NCBI GenBank assembly: GCA_026018925.1
Contig: JAKSZU010000025.1
Span: 24,066,891 to 24,130,890, forward strand
From: Tupaia tana
Lineage: Eukaryota > Chordata > Mammalia > Scandentia > Tupaiidae
DNA length: 64,000 nucleotides
Reading direction: 5' to 3'
Shown here: piece after piece, positions 9,326 through 22,500 of the stretch
Layout of the letters: each line of letters starts with the position of its first letter
Numbering within the stretch: position 1 is the first letter of the stretch
Translations under genes and position numbers: made by a program
The notes under the pieces: generated by a model
Databases searched by the model: none
Told to the model about the DNA's origin: nothing
What the model saw: the letters and a program-made list of their open reading frames with translations, nothing else

Positions 9326-12300
9326 GATGAATAGTATTCCATTGAGTATATGTGCCACAGTTTTTCTAACCATTCATCAGTTCGTGGGCATTTAGGTTGT
9401 TTCCATGACTTAGCAATCATGAAAAGTGCCACAATAAACATCGATGTGCAAGCACTTTTTCGAATAAGTATTCTTCTGTCCTTCGGGTAGATACCAAGGA
9501 GTGGGATTGCTGGATCATATGGTAGTTCTATTTGTAGATTTTGGAGGAATCTCCAAATTGTTCTCCACAGTGGTTGGACCAATTTACAATCCCACCAGCA
9601 GTGTAAGAGAGTTCCCTTTTCACCACACCCCCTCCAGCACTTATCATTTTTTGTTTTTTTAATCTTAGACATTCTGACTGGGGTTAGGTGATATCTCATT
9701 GTTGTTTTGATCTGCATTTCTCTTACAATGAGGGATGTTGAGCATTTTTTCATATGCCTTTTAGCTATTCGTATGTCATCTTTAGAGAGTGGTTTTTTCA
9801 GCTCATTCTCCCATCTTTTAATAGGATTGATTGTCTTTTTCCGGAACAGCTGCTTGAGTTCCTTGTGAATTCTGGTTATCAGTCCCTTGTCTGATGCATA
9901 GTTTACAAAAATATTTTCCCATTCTGAGGGCTGTCTGTTCACACTAATCACTGTGTCTTTTGACATGCAGAAACTTCTTAGTCTGATGTAATCCCACTTG
10001 TCTATTTTATGGATCATAGACTGTGCGTTGGGAGTCTTATTTAAGAAGTTTTTCCCTACCCCAATGTCTCCCAGATTTTCCCCGGTGTTTTCCAGGAGCA
10101 GTTTTATAGTTTGAGGTCTTAGATTTAGATCTTTGATCCACCTTGACTTTATTTTTGTCAGAGGTGAGAGGTAGGGGTTCAGATTCATCTTTCTGCAAGT
10201 AGAGATCCAGTTTTGCCAGCACCATTTTGCTGAAGAGGTTCTCCTTTTCCCACTGAATTGACTGGTACCCCTTGTCAAAAATCAGTTGGCTGTATGTTTG
10301 AGCATTCATTTCTGGGGACTCTATTCTGTTCCATTGGTCCACCTGTCTGTTCCTGTGCCAGTACCATGCTGTTTTGATTACCACAGCTTTGTAGTATATT
10401 TTTGGGTCAGGGAGTGAGATGCCGCCCACTCCACTCTTCTTGTGCAGAACTGCTTTGGCAATACCAGGTCTTTTATGATTCTAGACAAACTTTATGATTG
10501 TCTTTCCTAGATCTGTGAAGAATGTGTCTGGTACTTTGATTGGCATTGCATTAAATAGGTAGATTAATTTGGGTAAAATTGCCATTTTGATTATATTAAT
10601 TCTTCCAATCCAGGAACATGGGATGTCCTTCCACTTTTTTTGTGTCATTTTCAATTTCTTTTTTATCTTCTCATAGTTTTCCTTATGGAGGTCTTCAACT
10701 TCTTTAGTTAGATTTATCCCTAAGTATCTTATACTTTTTGTGGCTATGGAGAATGGAACAACTTCTTTCAGTTCTATCTCAGTCTGCCTGTTGTTCGTAT
10801 ACAGAAATGCTATAGATTTCTGGATATTAACTTTGTATCCTGCAAATTTACTGTACTCATGTATTACTTCCAGAAATTTTTTTATGGAAACCATTGGGTC
10901 TTCTATGTATACAATCATGTCATCTGCAAATAGAGTTTCACCTCTTCTTTTCCTATTTGAATGCCTTTTATTTTTTCCTCTTTTCTGATTGCAATGGCCA
11001 AGATTTCTAGTACTATATTGAAGAGGAGTGGAGAAAGCAGACATCCTTGTCTTGTACCCGTTTTTAGTGGTAAAGCTTTCAGCGTTTCTCCATTGAGGAT
11101 GATGTTCGCTATGGGTTTTTCATAGATAGCTTCTATTGTGTTGAGAAATGACCCTTCTATGCCAATTTTGCTGAAAGTCTTGATCATGAAGGGATGTTGT
11201 ATCTTATCAAATGCTTTTCTGCATCAATTGACATGACCATATGGTTTTTATCTTTCTTCCTATTAATATGGTGTATTACATTTATGGTTTTGTGTATGTT
11301 GAACCAACCTTGCATTCCTGGGATAAAGCCTACCTGATCATGATGTATAATCTTTTTTATAAGTTGTTGTATACGATTTGCTAGTACCTTGTTGAGAATC
11401 TTCGCGTCTATATTCATCAGGGATATTGGTCTATAGTTTTCCTTCCTTGTCCTGTCCTTATCTGTTTTAAGGATAAGGGTGATAGAGGCTTCATAGAATG
11501 AATTAGGGAGAGATTCCCCCTTTTGGATATTTAGAAATAACTTGAGCAGAATGGGGGTTAACTCTTCTTTGAAAGTTTTGTAGAATTCAGAGGTGAATCC
11601 ATCAGGGCCAGGGCTTTTCTTTGTTGGGAGGTTATTTATAACCGATATGATCTCCTGACTTGTTATGGACCTATTCAGACTTTCTATATCCTCCTGGCTC
11701 AATCTAGGTAGATTATACATGTCCAGGAATTTGTCCATCTCATCCAAATTATCTTGTTTCTTGGCATACAGATGTTCATAGTATCCTCTAATAATTTTTA
11801 TTTCTACTATGTCTGTTATTTTGCCTGCTTCATTGCAGATCTGATTCACCTGGTTCTTTTCTCTCTTCTTATTAAGTCTTGCTAGTGGTGTATCAATTTT
11901 GTTTATCTTTTCAAAGAACCAGCTTTTACTTTCATTTATTTTCTGTATAGTTCGTTTATTTTCTATTTCATTTATTTCTGCTCATATCTTTATTATTTCC
12001 TTTCTCCTGGAGTTTTTTGGATCTTTATGCTGTCGCTTTTCCAATTCTGTGAGGCATGATGTTAGGTAATCCATTTGCATTCTTTCTATGCTCCTCTTAT
12101 GTGCACTAATTACTATGAACTTCCCTCTTCGGACTGCTTTAGCAGTGTCCCAAAGATTATGGAAACTCGTGTCCTCATTGTCATTGGCTTCCATGAACCT
12201 TTTGATTTCAGTCTTTATTTCTTCAGTAGTTGTGGAATCATTCAGGAGTAGGTTATTAAGTTTCCATGTATTTGAGTATTTTTGAGGATTTCTCTTGAAA

Positions 12301-12988
12301 TTAAACTCAAGTTTAATTCCATCATGGTCGGTGAAGATGCTGGGTATAGTTTCTATGCTTTTGAATCTGTAGAGGCTTGCTTTATGCCCAATAATGTGGT
12401 CAATCTTCGAGAATGTTCCATGTGGCGGCGAGAAAAAAGTGTATCCCGAGGTTTTGGGATGGAAAGTTCTATAGATGTCTGTTAAGTCCATTTGATTTAT
12501 TATATCATTTAGATCCTTTATCTCTTTACCTATTTTTTGTCTAGATGATCTATCCAGGGGGGATAGTGCAGTGTTGAGGTCTCCAACAATTAGCGTGTTG
12601 CAGTCTTTCCTTCACATACTTGGGTGCTCCTGTGTTAGGCGCATAGATATTAATAAGCGTTATATCTTCTTGATCGATTGATCCTTTTACTACAATATAG
12701 TGCCCTTCTTTGTCTCTTCGGACAGTTTTTATTTTAAAGCCTATTTTGTCAGAGATTAGTATTGCGACTCCAGCTCTTTTTTGGTTCCCATTTGCATGGA
12801 AAATCTTTTTCCAACCCTTCACTTTCAGTCTATGTATATCTTTATCCATGAAGTAGGCAACAGATAGAGGGTTTTTGTTTTTTAACCCATTCAGCCAGTC
12901 TGTGTCTCTCGATTGGAGAATTTAATCCATTAACATTCAATGTTATTATAGATGTTAATGGATCTGTCCCGACGTTTAAGTTGTCCAT
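9149..12988 (-). pseudogene. L1 ORF2 (endonuclease-reverse transcriptase), frameshifted
   Basis: ORF2p nicks target DNA and reverse-transcribes L1 RNA. The proposed start at 12,988 reads MDNLNVG, then TLNVNGLNSPIERHRLAEW, a standard L1 endonuclease opening. Endonuclease landmarks are NIYAPNTGAP (about 12,610-12,640), VGDLNTALSPLDRS (about 12,560), SKIDHIIG and FTDHDGIKLEF (about 12,300-12,420). The reverse transcriptase shows [14 protein letters not shown] (about 11,600), [17 protein letters not shown] (about 11,040) and the catalytic FADD box (about 10,920). The C-terminal Cys-rich motif is [18 protein letters not shown] (about 9,590-9,650). The span is about 1,280 codons, close to other mammalian ORF2. 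Frameshifts lie near 12,850, 12,600, 11,200, 10,940, 10,480 and 10,270, plus stops and a 52-nt A-run near the C-terminus. It is a pseudogene of a fairly recent copy. Confidence 0.93.
9271..9322. repeat. 52-nt poly-T (poly-A in L1 sense) inside ORF2
   Basis: An uninterrupted T52 lies between the codons for MEYYSSI and the conserved [15 protein letters not shown] region of ORF2. Other L1s have only a short lysine-rich A-run there. The length puts the last ~40 codons out of frame. Confidence 0.95.
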
Positions 12989-13032
12989 CGTCTTAGTTGC
13001 CTTTTACTCTTTTGTTTCTGGCTGTTACTTCT

Positions 13033-13991
13033 TTAGTTTTCCTGGAATAGTACTTTCTTCAGGGTTTCATGGAGAGCTGGCCTGGTGCTGGCAAATTCTT
13101 TCAGGTTTTGTTTGTCTGAGAAGATTTTAATCTTTTTTTCCCATATGAAGGATAATCTTGCAGGATACAATAATCTTGGTTGAAATTGTTTCTCTCTTAA
13201 CACTTTCAGTACATCTTCCCATTCTTTCCTTGCTTGCATTGTTTTCGTTGAGAAGTCCGGTGTTAGCCTGATGGGGTGACCTTTGTAAGTCACTTGTCGT
13301 TTCTCTCTTGCCAGTTTTAGTATCTTATCTCTCTCTGTGGTCTTAGCCAGTCTGGCTATGATATGCCTTGGGGAAGATCTTCTTGGGTTGATTCTATTTG
13401 GTGTCCTTTGTATTTCTTGGGTCTGGATGTTTGAGTGCCTCTCTATGCTTGGGAATTTTTCTTGCAAGATTTCATGGAATAGGTTTTCCATGCTCTTATT
13501 AGTTTCTTCATCTTCTGGGATACCAATTATTCGGACGTTAGGACGTCTAATGGAATCTAGTAATTCTTGTACGTTATCTTCATGTTTTTTTTTGTTATTT
13601 TCTGTATCTTTTTGGTGGTTTTCTCTAGGTCAGAAGTTTTATCTTCTACATCAGAGATTCGACCTTCAGCATGGTCTAATTGACTTTTAATACTTTCGAG
13701 AGAGTTCTTGATTTCCTGTATTTCAGACTTCACCTCTAATAGTTCTGTCTTATTCTTCCTCAGAATTTCTTCCTTCATATCATTGAAGGACTTTCTCATC
13801 TTCTGTAATTCATTGTCTCTTCTCTGTTCCAGCTCATAGTGCTTGTTCAACATGAATGTTCTAAACTCTATCTTGGACATTTTGGTAACGTCCTCTATTT
13901 TTTCAAGAAAAGGAAGGGAGTTACTGGGTTCCTTTGATGGAGACATATTTCCTGCTTTATTCAGGCCTGAGGTTCTTCTACTTCTAAGCAT
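13033..13991 (-). pseudogene. L1 ORF1 (RNA-binding chaperone), one frameshift
   Basis: ORF1p is the trimeric coiled-coil RNA-binding protein that packages L1 RNA. The start MLRSRRTSGLNKAG at 13,991 is followed by a long charged coiled-coil region (about residues 35-140; LEQRRDNELQKMRKSF, SEIQEIKNSLESIKSQ). After a frameshift come the RRM and C-terminal domains: IIGIPEDEETNKSMENLF, EIQRTPNRINPRRSSPRHII, QARKEWEDVLKVLREK, FQPRLLYPARLSF and STRPALHETLKK. The span is about 320 codons, normal for the family. The single frameshift falls at an A-run at about 13,585-13,594 and could be slippage or a sequencing error. It lies 44 bp upstream of the ORF2 start, as in other bicistronic L1s. Confidence 0.93.
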
Positions 13992-14340
13992 TGGGAAATG
14001 TGTTCCCTTTGAAAAACCTTTTATGAGAACGTTTATTCAAATAGGAGCAAGTGTGTTTCTTTCCGGATGTGGAATGGAGACAGCCAAAGTCTCTCTTCAA
14101 TTGTGTTTAGTAATATAGTCCAAGAAAAAGTATTCTCTTCAGGTGTACAAAGAAATGTATCTCCTTCTTCACAGGTGTTTCAGTAAAATGGAGGATTCTA
14201 GAGAGTCTTAAAATGCTATAATGTTACAGAATTGTAATGCTAGACCTATCTAGATATCCAGGGATGGCGTAGATAAAGTAAGTGAGGACTGAATAAGCGG
14301 GAAGAAAATAAAACGTAGAATAAAGAAAAAATCGCCAGGG
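13992..14340 (-). promoter_or_regulatory. L1 5' UTR tether (unique part)
   Basis: About 350 bp between ORF1 and the tandem array that is not itself repeated. In mouse L1s a comparable non-monomeric tether joins the monomers to ORF1. It changes abruptly to monomer sequence at about 14,338, where 'gggacgaaagatgggagtg' begins. Function is inferred from position only. Confidence 0.75.
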
Positions 14341-17210
14341 ACGAAAGATGGGAGTGTGGTGTGGTAGGATGGAGGGCGATCCTATGAGTTAATCAGAAGA
14401 GAAAAATTAACAAATGAAAGATGTGGGAAAGGGAACAAAAAAAGAAAAAAAAAAGTGTACCTGGCGGAAAGAGGGGTGTCTGGCTTGGGGGTCCCGAGGC
14501 GGAAGCTGCTGGGGACAGTCCTCCCTCGCAGATCCTAGCCCAGGGGTCGAAAGGTAGCAGTGTGGTGTGGTAGGATGGAGGGCGTTCCTGGCTGAAAGAG
14601 GGGTGTCTGGCTTGGGGGTCCCGGGGCGGAAGCTACTGGGGACAGTCCTCCCTCGCAGATCTTGGCACAGGGGTCGAAAGATGGGAGTGTGGTGTGGTAG
14701 GATGGAGGGCATTCCTGGCTGAAACGGGGGTGTCTGGCTTGGGGGTCCCGGTTAATCAGAAGAGAAAAATTTACAAATGAAAGACGTGGGGAAGGGAACA
14801 AAAAAAAGACAAAAAAAAAAAAGTGTATCTGGCAGAAAGAGGGATGTCTGGCTTGGGGGTCCCGGGGCAGAAGCTGCTGGGGACAGTCCTTTCTCCCAGA
14901 TCCGGGCCCAGGTGTCGAAAGATGGGAGTGTGGTGTGGTAGGATGGAGGGCGTTCCTGGCTGAAACAGGGGTGTCTGGCTTGGGGTTCCCGGGGTGGAAG
15001 CTACTGGGGACAGTCCTCCCTCACAGATCCTGGCCCATGGGTGGAAAGATAGGAGTGTGGTGTGGTAGGATGGAGGGCGATCCTATGTGTTAATCAGAAG
15101 AGAAAAATTTACAAATGAAAGAGGTGGGTAAGGTGACAAAAAAGGGAAAAAAAAAAAAAAAAAGAAGAAAATAAAAGCATACCTGGCAGAAAGAGGGGAG
15201 TCTGGCTTGGGGGTCCTGGGGCAGAAGCTACTGGGGACAGTTCTCCCTCACAGATGCTGGCCCAGGGGATGAAAGATGGGAGTGTGGTGTGGTAGGATGG
15301 AGGGCGTTCCCATGTGTTAAACAGAAGAGAAAAATTAACAAATGAAAGACATGGGAAAGGGAACAAAAAAAGAAAAAAAAAAGAAAAAAAAGTGTATCTG
15401 GCAGAAAGAGGGGTGTCTGGTTTGGGGGTCCCGGGGCGGAAGCTACTGGGGACAGTGCTCCCTCGCAGATCCTGGCCCAGGGGTTGAAACGTGGGAGTGT
15501 GGTGTGGTAGGATGGAGGGCATTCCTGGCTGAAACAGGGGTGTCTGGCTTGGGGGTCCCGGTTAATCAGAAGAGAAAAATTTACAAATGAAAGACGTGGG
15601 GAAGGGAACAAAAAAAATGACAAAAAAATAAAAAGAAAGAAAGTGTATCTGGCAGAAAGAGTGGTGTCTGGCTTGGGGGTCCCGGGGCGGAAGCTACTGG
15701 GGACAGTCCTTTCTCCCAGATCCTGGCCCAGGGGTCGAAAGATGGGAGTGTGGTGTGATAGGATGGAGGGCATTCCTGGCTGAAAGAGGAGTGTCTGGCT
15801 TGGGGGTCCCGGGGCGGAAGCTACTGGGGACAGTCCTCCCTCGCAGATCCTGGCCCAGGGGTGGAAAGATGGGAGTGTGGTGTGGTAGGATGGAGGGCGA
15901 TCCTATGTGTTCATCAGAAGAGAAAAATTTACAAATGAAAGACGTGGGTGAGGGGACGAAAAAAAGAAAAAAAGAAGAAAATAAAAGCGTACCTGGCTGA
16001 AAGAAGGGAGTCTGGCTTGGGGGTCCTGGGGCGGAAGCTACTGGGGACAGTCCTCCCTCGCAGATGCTGGCCCAGAGGATGAAAGATGGGAGTGTGGTGT
16101 GGTAGGATGGAGGGCGTTCCTATGTGTTAATCAGAAGAGAAAAATTTACCAATGAAAGACGTGGGAAAGGGAACAAAAAAAGAAAAAAAAAAAAGATAAA
16201 TATATTGTATCTGGCAGAAAGAGGGGTGTCTGGCTTGGGGGTCCCGGGGCGGAAGCTACTGGGGACAGTGCTCCCTCGCAGATCCTGGCCCAGGGGTTGA
16301 AATGTGGGAGTGTGGTGTGGTAGGATGGAGGGCGTTCCTGGCTGAAAGAGGGGTGTCTGGCTTGGGGGTCCAGGAAAGTCAGAAGAGAAAAATTTACAAA
16401 TGAAAAACGTGGGTGAGGGGACAAAAAAAGAAAAAAAGAAAAAAAGAAGAAAATAAAAGCGTACCTGGCTGAAAGAGGGGTGTCTGGCTTGGGGGTCCAG
16501 GAAAGTCAGAAGAGAAAAATTTACAAATGAAAGACGTGGGGAAGGGAACAATAAAAGACAAAAAAAAAAAAAAAAAAAAAAAGGAAAAAAAGTGTATTTG
16601 GCAGAAAGAGGGGTGTCTGGCTTGGGGGTCCCGGAGCGGAAGCTACTGGGGACAGTCCTTTCTCTCAGATCGTGGTCCAGGGGTCGAAAGATACGAGTGT
16701 GGTGTGGTAGGATGGAGGGCGTTCCTGACTGAAAGAGGGGTGTCTGGCTTGGGGTTCCTGGGGCGGAAGCTACTGGGGACAGTCCTCCCTCGCAGATCCT
16801 GGCCCAGGGGTGGAAAGATGGGAGTGTGGTGTGGTAGAATGGAGGGCATTCCTGGCTGAAAGAGGAGTGTCTGGCTTGGGGGTCCTGGGGCGGAAGCTAC
16901 TGGGGACAGTCCTCCCTCGCAGATCCTAGCCCAGGGGTGGAAAGATGGGAGTGTGGTGTGGTAGGATGGAGGGCGATCCTATGTGTTAATCAGAAGAGAA
17001 AAAATTTATAAATGAAAGACGTGGGTGAGGGGACAAAAAAAGAAAAAAAGAAAAAAAGAAGAAAATAAAAGCGTACCTGGCTGAAAGAAGGGAGTCTGGC
17101 TTGGGGGTCCCAGGGCGGAAGCTACTGGGGACAGTCCTCCCTCGCAGATCCTGGCCCAGGGGTGGAAAGATGGGAGTGTGGTGTGGTAGGATGGAGGGCG
17201 ATCCTATGTG
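14341..17210 (-). repeat. ORF1-proximal, less homogenised monomers
   Basis: Monomers nearest the tether differ from each other and from the core more than core copies do, with variants such as 'ggggtggaag', 'tgtggtgtgata' and a spacer ending 'gtgtacctggcgg'. I see no long-range period here. This is the expected pattern for an array whose edges escape homogenisation. Confidence 0.7.
16721..16847 (-). repeat. Example 127-bp G-module
   Basis: One complete module from 'gttcctgactg' to the next 'attcctgg'. It is G-rich on the plus strand, with runs of five, four and four G within the first 60 bp. 127 leaves remainder 1 when divided by 3, so successive modules are read in different frames. Confidence 0.9.
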
Positions 17211-19560
17211 TTAATCAGAAGAGAAAAATTTACAAATGAAAGACGTGGGTGAGGGGACAAAAAAAGAAAAAAAAAAAAAGATAAAAAAATTGTATCTGGC
17301 AGAAAGAGGGGAGTCTGGCTTGGGGGTCCCGGGGCGGAAGCTACTGGGGACAGTGCTCCCTCGCAGATCCTGGCCCAGGGGTTGAAATGTGGGAGTGTGG
17401 TGTGGTAGGATGGAGGGCATTCCTGGCTGAAAGAGGGGTGTCTGGCTTGGGGGTCCTGGGGCGGAAGCTACTGGGGACAGTCCTCCCTCGCAGATCGTGG
17501 CCCAGGGGTCGAAAGATGGGAGTGTGGTGTGGTAGGATGGAGGGCGTTCCTGGCTGAAAGAGGGGTGTCTGGCTTGGGGGTCCAGGAAAGTCAGAAGAGA
17601 AATATTTACAAATGAAAGACGTGGGGAAGGGAACAATAAAAGACAAAAAAAAAAAAAAAAAAAAAAGGAAAAAAAGTGTATCTGGCAGAAAGAGGGGTAT
17701 CTGGCTTGGGGGTCCTGGGGCGGAAGATACTGGGGACAGTGCTCCCTCGCAGATCGTGGCCCAGGGTTTGAAATGTGGGAGTGTGGTGTGGTAGGATGGA
17801 GGTTATTCTTGGCTGAAACAGGGGTGTCTGGCTTGGGGGTCCTGGGGTGGAAGCTACTGGGGACAGTCCTCCCTCGCAGATCCTGGCCCAGGGGTGGAAA
17901 GATGGGAGTGTGGTGTGGTAGGATGGAGGGCGATCCTATGTGTTAATGAGAAGAGAAAAATTTATAAATGAAAGACGTGGGTGAGGGGACAAAAAAAGAA
18001 AAAAAGAAAAAAAGAAGAAAATAAAAGCGTACCGGGCTGAAAGAAGGGAGTCTGGCTTGGGGGTCCCGGGGCGGAAGCAACTGGGGACAGTCCTCCATCG
18101 CAGATCCTGGCCCAGGGGTGGAAAGATGGGAGTGTGGTGTGGTAGGATGGAGGGCGATCCTATGTGTTAATCAGAAGAGAAAAATTTACAAATGAAAGAC
18201 GTGGGTGAGGGGACAAAAAAAGGAAAAAAAAAAGATAAAAAAATTGTATCTGGCAGAAAGAGGGGTGTCTGGCTTGGGGGTCCCGGGGCGGAAGCTACTG
18301 GGGACAGTGCTCCCTCGCAGATCCTGGCCCAGGGGTTGAAATGTAGGAGTGTGGTGTGGTAGGATGGAGGGCATTCCTGGCTGAAACAGGGGTGTCTGGC
18401 TTGGGGGTCCTGGGGCGGAAGCTACTGGGGACAGTCCTCCCTCGCAGATCGTGGCCCAGGGGTCGAAAGATGGGAGTGTGGTGTGGTAGGATGGAGGACG
18501 TTCCTGGCTGAAAGAGGGGTGTCTGGCTTGGGGGTCCAGGAAAGTCAGAAGAGAAAAATTTACAAATGAAAGACGTGGGTGAGGGGACAAAAAAAAAAAA
18601 AAAAAAAAAAAAAGAAGAAGAAAATAAAAGCGTACCTGGCTGAAAGAGGGGAGTCTGGCTTGGGGGTCCTGGGGCGGAAGCTACCGGGGACAGTCCTTTC
18701 TCACAGATGCTGGCCCAGGGGATGAATGATGGGAGTGTGGTGTGGTAGGATGGAGGGCGTTCCCACGTGTTAATCAGAAGAGAAAAATTTACAAATGAAA
18801 GACGTGGGAAAGGGAACAAAAAAAGAAAAAAAAAGTGTATCTGGCAGAAAGTGGGGTGTCTGGTTTGGGGGTCCTGGGGCGGAAGCTACTGGGGACAGTG
18901 CTCCCTCGCAGATCCTGGCCCAGGGGTTGAAACGTGGGAGTGTGGTGTGGTAGGATGGAGGGCGTTCCTGGCTGAAACAGGGGTGTCTGGCTTGGGGGTC
19001 CAGGTTAATCAGAAGAGAAAAATTTACAAATGAAAGACATGGGTGAGGGGACAAAAAAAGAAAAAAAGAAAAAAAGAAGAAAATAAAAGCGTACCTGGCT
19101 GAAAGAAGGGAGTCTGGCTTGGGGGTCCTGGGGCGGAAGCTACTGGGGACAGTCCTCCCTCACAGATGCTGGCCCAGAGGATGAAAGATGGGAGTGTGGT
19201 GTGGTAGGATGGAGGACGTTCCTATGTGTTAATCAGAAGAGAAGAATTTACCAATGAAAGACGTGGGAAAGGGAACAAAAAAAGAAAAAAAAAAGATAAA
19301 AAAATTGTATTTGGCAGCAAGAGGGGTGTCTGGCTTGGGGGTCCCGGGGCGGAAGCTACTGGGGACAGTGCTCCCTCGCAGATCCTGGCCCAGGGGTTGA
19401 AATGTGGGAGTGTGGTGTGGTAGGATGGAGGGCGTTCCTGGCTGAAAGAGGGGTGTCTGGCTTGGGGGTCCTGGGGCGGAGGCTACTGGGGACAGTCCTC
19501 CCTCGCAGATCGTGGCCCAGGGGTTGAAAGATGGGAGTGTGGTGAGGTAGGATGGAGGGC
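17211..19560 (-). repeat. Block repeated about 3.9 kb further on
   Basis: The variant order at 17,211-18,590 recurs at 21,130-22,270 (offset about 3.9 kb), and 18,770-19,480 recurs at 22,535-23,250 (offset 3,765). The difference in offset means one or more units were lost or gained between them. This is an older tandem duplication, one copy of which became part of the 6.86-kb unit. Confidence 0.7.
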
Positions 19561-19564
19561 GTTC

Positions 19565-22500
19565 CTGGCTGAAACAGGGGTGTCTGGCTTGGGGGTCCTG
19601 GGGCGGAAGCTACTGGGGACAGTCCTCCCTCGCAGATCGTGGCCCAGGGGTCGAAAGATGGGAGTGTGGTGTGGTAGGATGGAGGACGTTCCTGGCTGAA
19701 AGAGGGGTGTCTGGCTTGGGGGTCCAGGAAAGTCAGAAGAGAAAAATTTACAAATGAAAGACGTGGGTGAGGGGACCAAAAAAAAAAAAAAAAAAAAAAA
19801 AAAAGAAGAAGAAAATAAAAGCGTACCTGGCTGAAAGAGGGGAGTCTGGCTTGGGGGTCCTGGGGCAGAAGCTACTGGGGACAGTCCTTTCTCACAGATG
19901 CTGGCCCAGGGGATGAATGATGGGAGTGTGGTGTGGTAGGATGGAGGGCGTTCCCACGTGTTAATCAGAAGAGAAAAATTTACAAATGAAAGACGTGGGA
20001 AAGGGAACAAAAAAAGAAAAAAAAAGTGTATCTGGCAGAAAGTGGGGTGTCTGGTTTGGGGGTCGTGGGGCGGAAGCTACTGGGGACAGTGCTCCCTCGC
20101 AGATCCTGGCCCAGGGGTTGAAACGTGGGAGTGTGGTGTGGTAGGATGGAGGGCGTTCCTGGCTGAAACAGGGGTGTCTGGCTTGGGGGTCCCGGTTAAT
20201 CAGAAGAGAAAAATTTACAAATGAAAGACATGGGTGAGGGGACAAAAAAAGAAAAAAAGAAAAAAAGAAGAAAATAAAAGCGTACCTGGCTGAAAGAAGG
20301 GAGTCTGGCTTGGGGGTCCTGGGGCGGAAGCTACTGGGGACAGTCCTCCCTCACAGATGCTGGCCCAGAGGATGAAAGATGGGAGTGTGGTGTGGTAGGA
20401 TGGAGGACGTTCCTATGTGTTAATCAGAAGAGAAAAATTTACCAATGAAAGACGTGGGAAAGGGAACAAAAAAAGAAAAAAAAAAAGATAAAAAAATTGT
20501 ATCTGGCAGCAAGAGGGGTGTCTGGCTTGGGGGTCCCGGGGCGGAAGCTACTGGGGACAGTGCTCCCTCGCAGATCCTGGCCCAGGGGTTGAAATGTGGG
20601 AGTGTGGTGTGGTAGTATGGAGGGCATTCTTGGCTGAAACAGGGGTGTCTGGCTTGGGGGTCCTGGGGCGGAAGCTACTGGGGACAGTCCTCCCTCACAG
20701 ATGCTGGCCCAGAGGATGAAAGATGGGAGTGTGGTGTGGTAGGATGGAGGACGTTCCTATGTGTTAATCAGAAGAGAAAAATTTACCAATGAAAGACGTG
20801 GGAAAGGGAACAAAAAAAGAAAAAAAAAAAAAAGATAAAAAAATTGTATCTGGCAGAAAGAGGGGTGTCTGGCTTGGGGGTCCCGGGGCGGAAGCTACTG
20901 GGGACAGTGCTCCCTCGCAGATCCTGGCCCAGGGGTTGAAATGTGGGAGTGTGGTGTGGTAGGATGGAGGGCGTTCCTGGCTGAAAGAGGGGTGTCTGGC
21001 TTGGGGGTCCTGGGGCGGAAGCTACTGGGGACAGTCCTCCCTCGCAGATCCTGGCCCAGGGGTGGAAAGATGGGAGTGTGGTGTGGTAGGATGGAGGGCG
21101 ATCCTATGTGTTAATCAGAAGAGAAAAATTTACAAATGAGAGACGTGGGTGAGGGGACAAAAAAAGAGAAAAAAAAAGATAAAAAAATTGTATCTGGCAG
21201 AAAGAGGGGTGTCTGGCTTGGGGGTCCCGGGGCCGAAGCTACTGGGGACAGTGCTCCCTCGCAGATCCTGGCCCAGGGGTTGAAATGTGGGAGTGTGGTG
21301 TGGTAGGATGGAGGGCATTCCTGGCTGAAAGAGGGGTGTCTGGCTTGGGGGTCCTGGGGCGGAAGCTACTGGGGACAGTCCTCCCTCGCAGATCGTGGCC
21401 CAGGGGTCGAAAGATGGGAGTGTGGTGTGGTAGGATGGAGGGCGTTCCTGGCTGAAAGAGGGGTGTCTGGCTTGGGGGTCCAGGAAAGTCAGAAGAGAAA
21501 TATTTACAAATGAAAGACGTGGGGAAGGGAACAATAAAAGACAAAAAAAAAAAAAAAAAAAAAGGAAAAAAAGTGTATCTGGCAGAAAGAGGGGTATCTG
21601 GCTTGGGGGTCCTGGGGCGGAAGATACTGGGGACAGTGCTCCCTCGCAGATCCTGGCCCAGGGGTTGAAATGTGGGAGTGTGGTGTGGTAGGATGGAGGG
21701 CATTCTTGGCTGAAACAGGGGTGTCTGGCTTGGGGGTCCTGGGGCGGCAGCTACTGGGGACAGTCCTCCCTCGCAGATCCTGGCCCAGGGGTGGAAAGAT
21801 GGGAGTGTGGTGTGGTAGGATGGAGGGCGATCCTATGTGTTAATGAGAAGAGAAAAATTTATAAATGAAAGACGTGGGTGAGGGGACAAAAAAAGAAAAA
21901 AAGAAAAAAAGAAGAAAATAAAAGCGTACCTGGCTGAAAGAAGGGAGTCTGGCTTGGGGGTCCCGGGGCGGAAGCAACTGGGGACAGTCCTCCATCGCAG
22001 ATCCTGGCCCAGGGGTGGAAAGATGGGAGTGTGGTGTGGTAGGATGGAGGGCGATCCTATGTGTTAATCAGAAGAGAAAAATTTACAAATGAAAGACGTG
22101 GGTGAGGGGACAAAAAAAGGAAAAAAAAAAGATAAAAAAATTGTATCTGGCAGAAAGAGGGGTGTCTGGCTTGGGGGTCCCGGGGCGGAAGCTACTGGGG
22201 ACAGTGCTCCCTCGCAGATCCTGGCCCAGGGGTTGAAATGTGGGAGTGTGGTGTGGTAGGATGGAGGGCATTCCTGGCTGAAACAGGGGTGTCTGGCTTG
22301 GGGGTCCTGGGGCGGAAGCTACTGGGGACAGTCCTCCCTCGCAGATCGTGGCCCAGGGGTCGAAAGATGGGAGTGTGGTGTGGTAGGATGGAGGACGTTC
22401 CTGGCTGAAAGAGGGGAGTCTGGCTTGGGGGTCCTGGGGCAGAAGCTACTGGGGACAGTCCTTTCTCACAGATGCTGGCCCAGGGGATGAATGATGGGAG

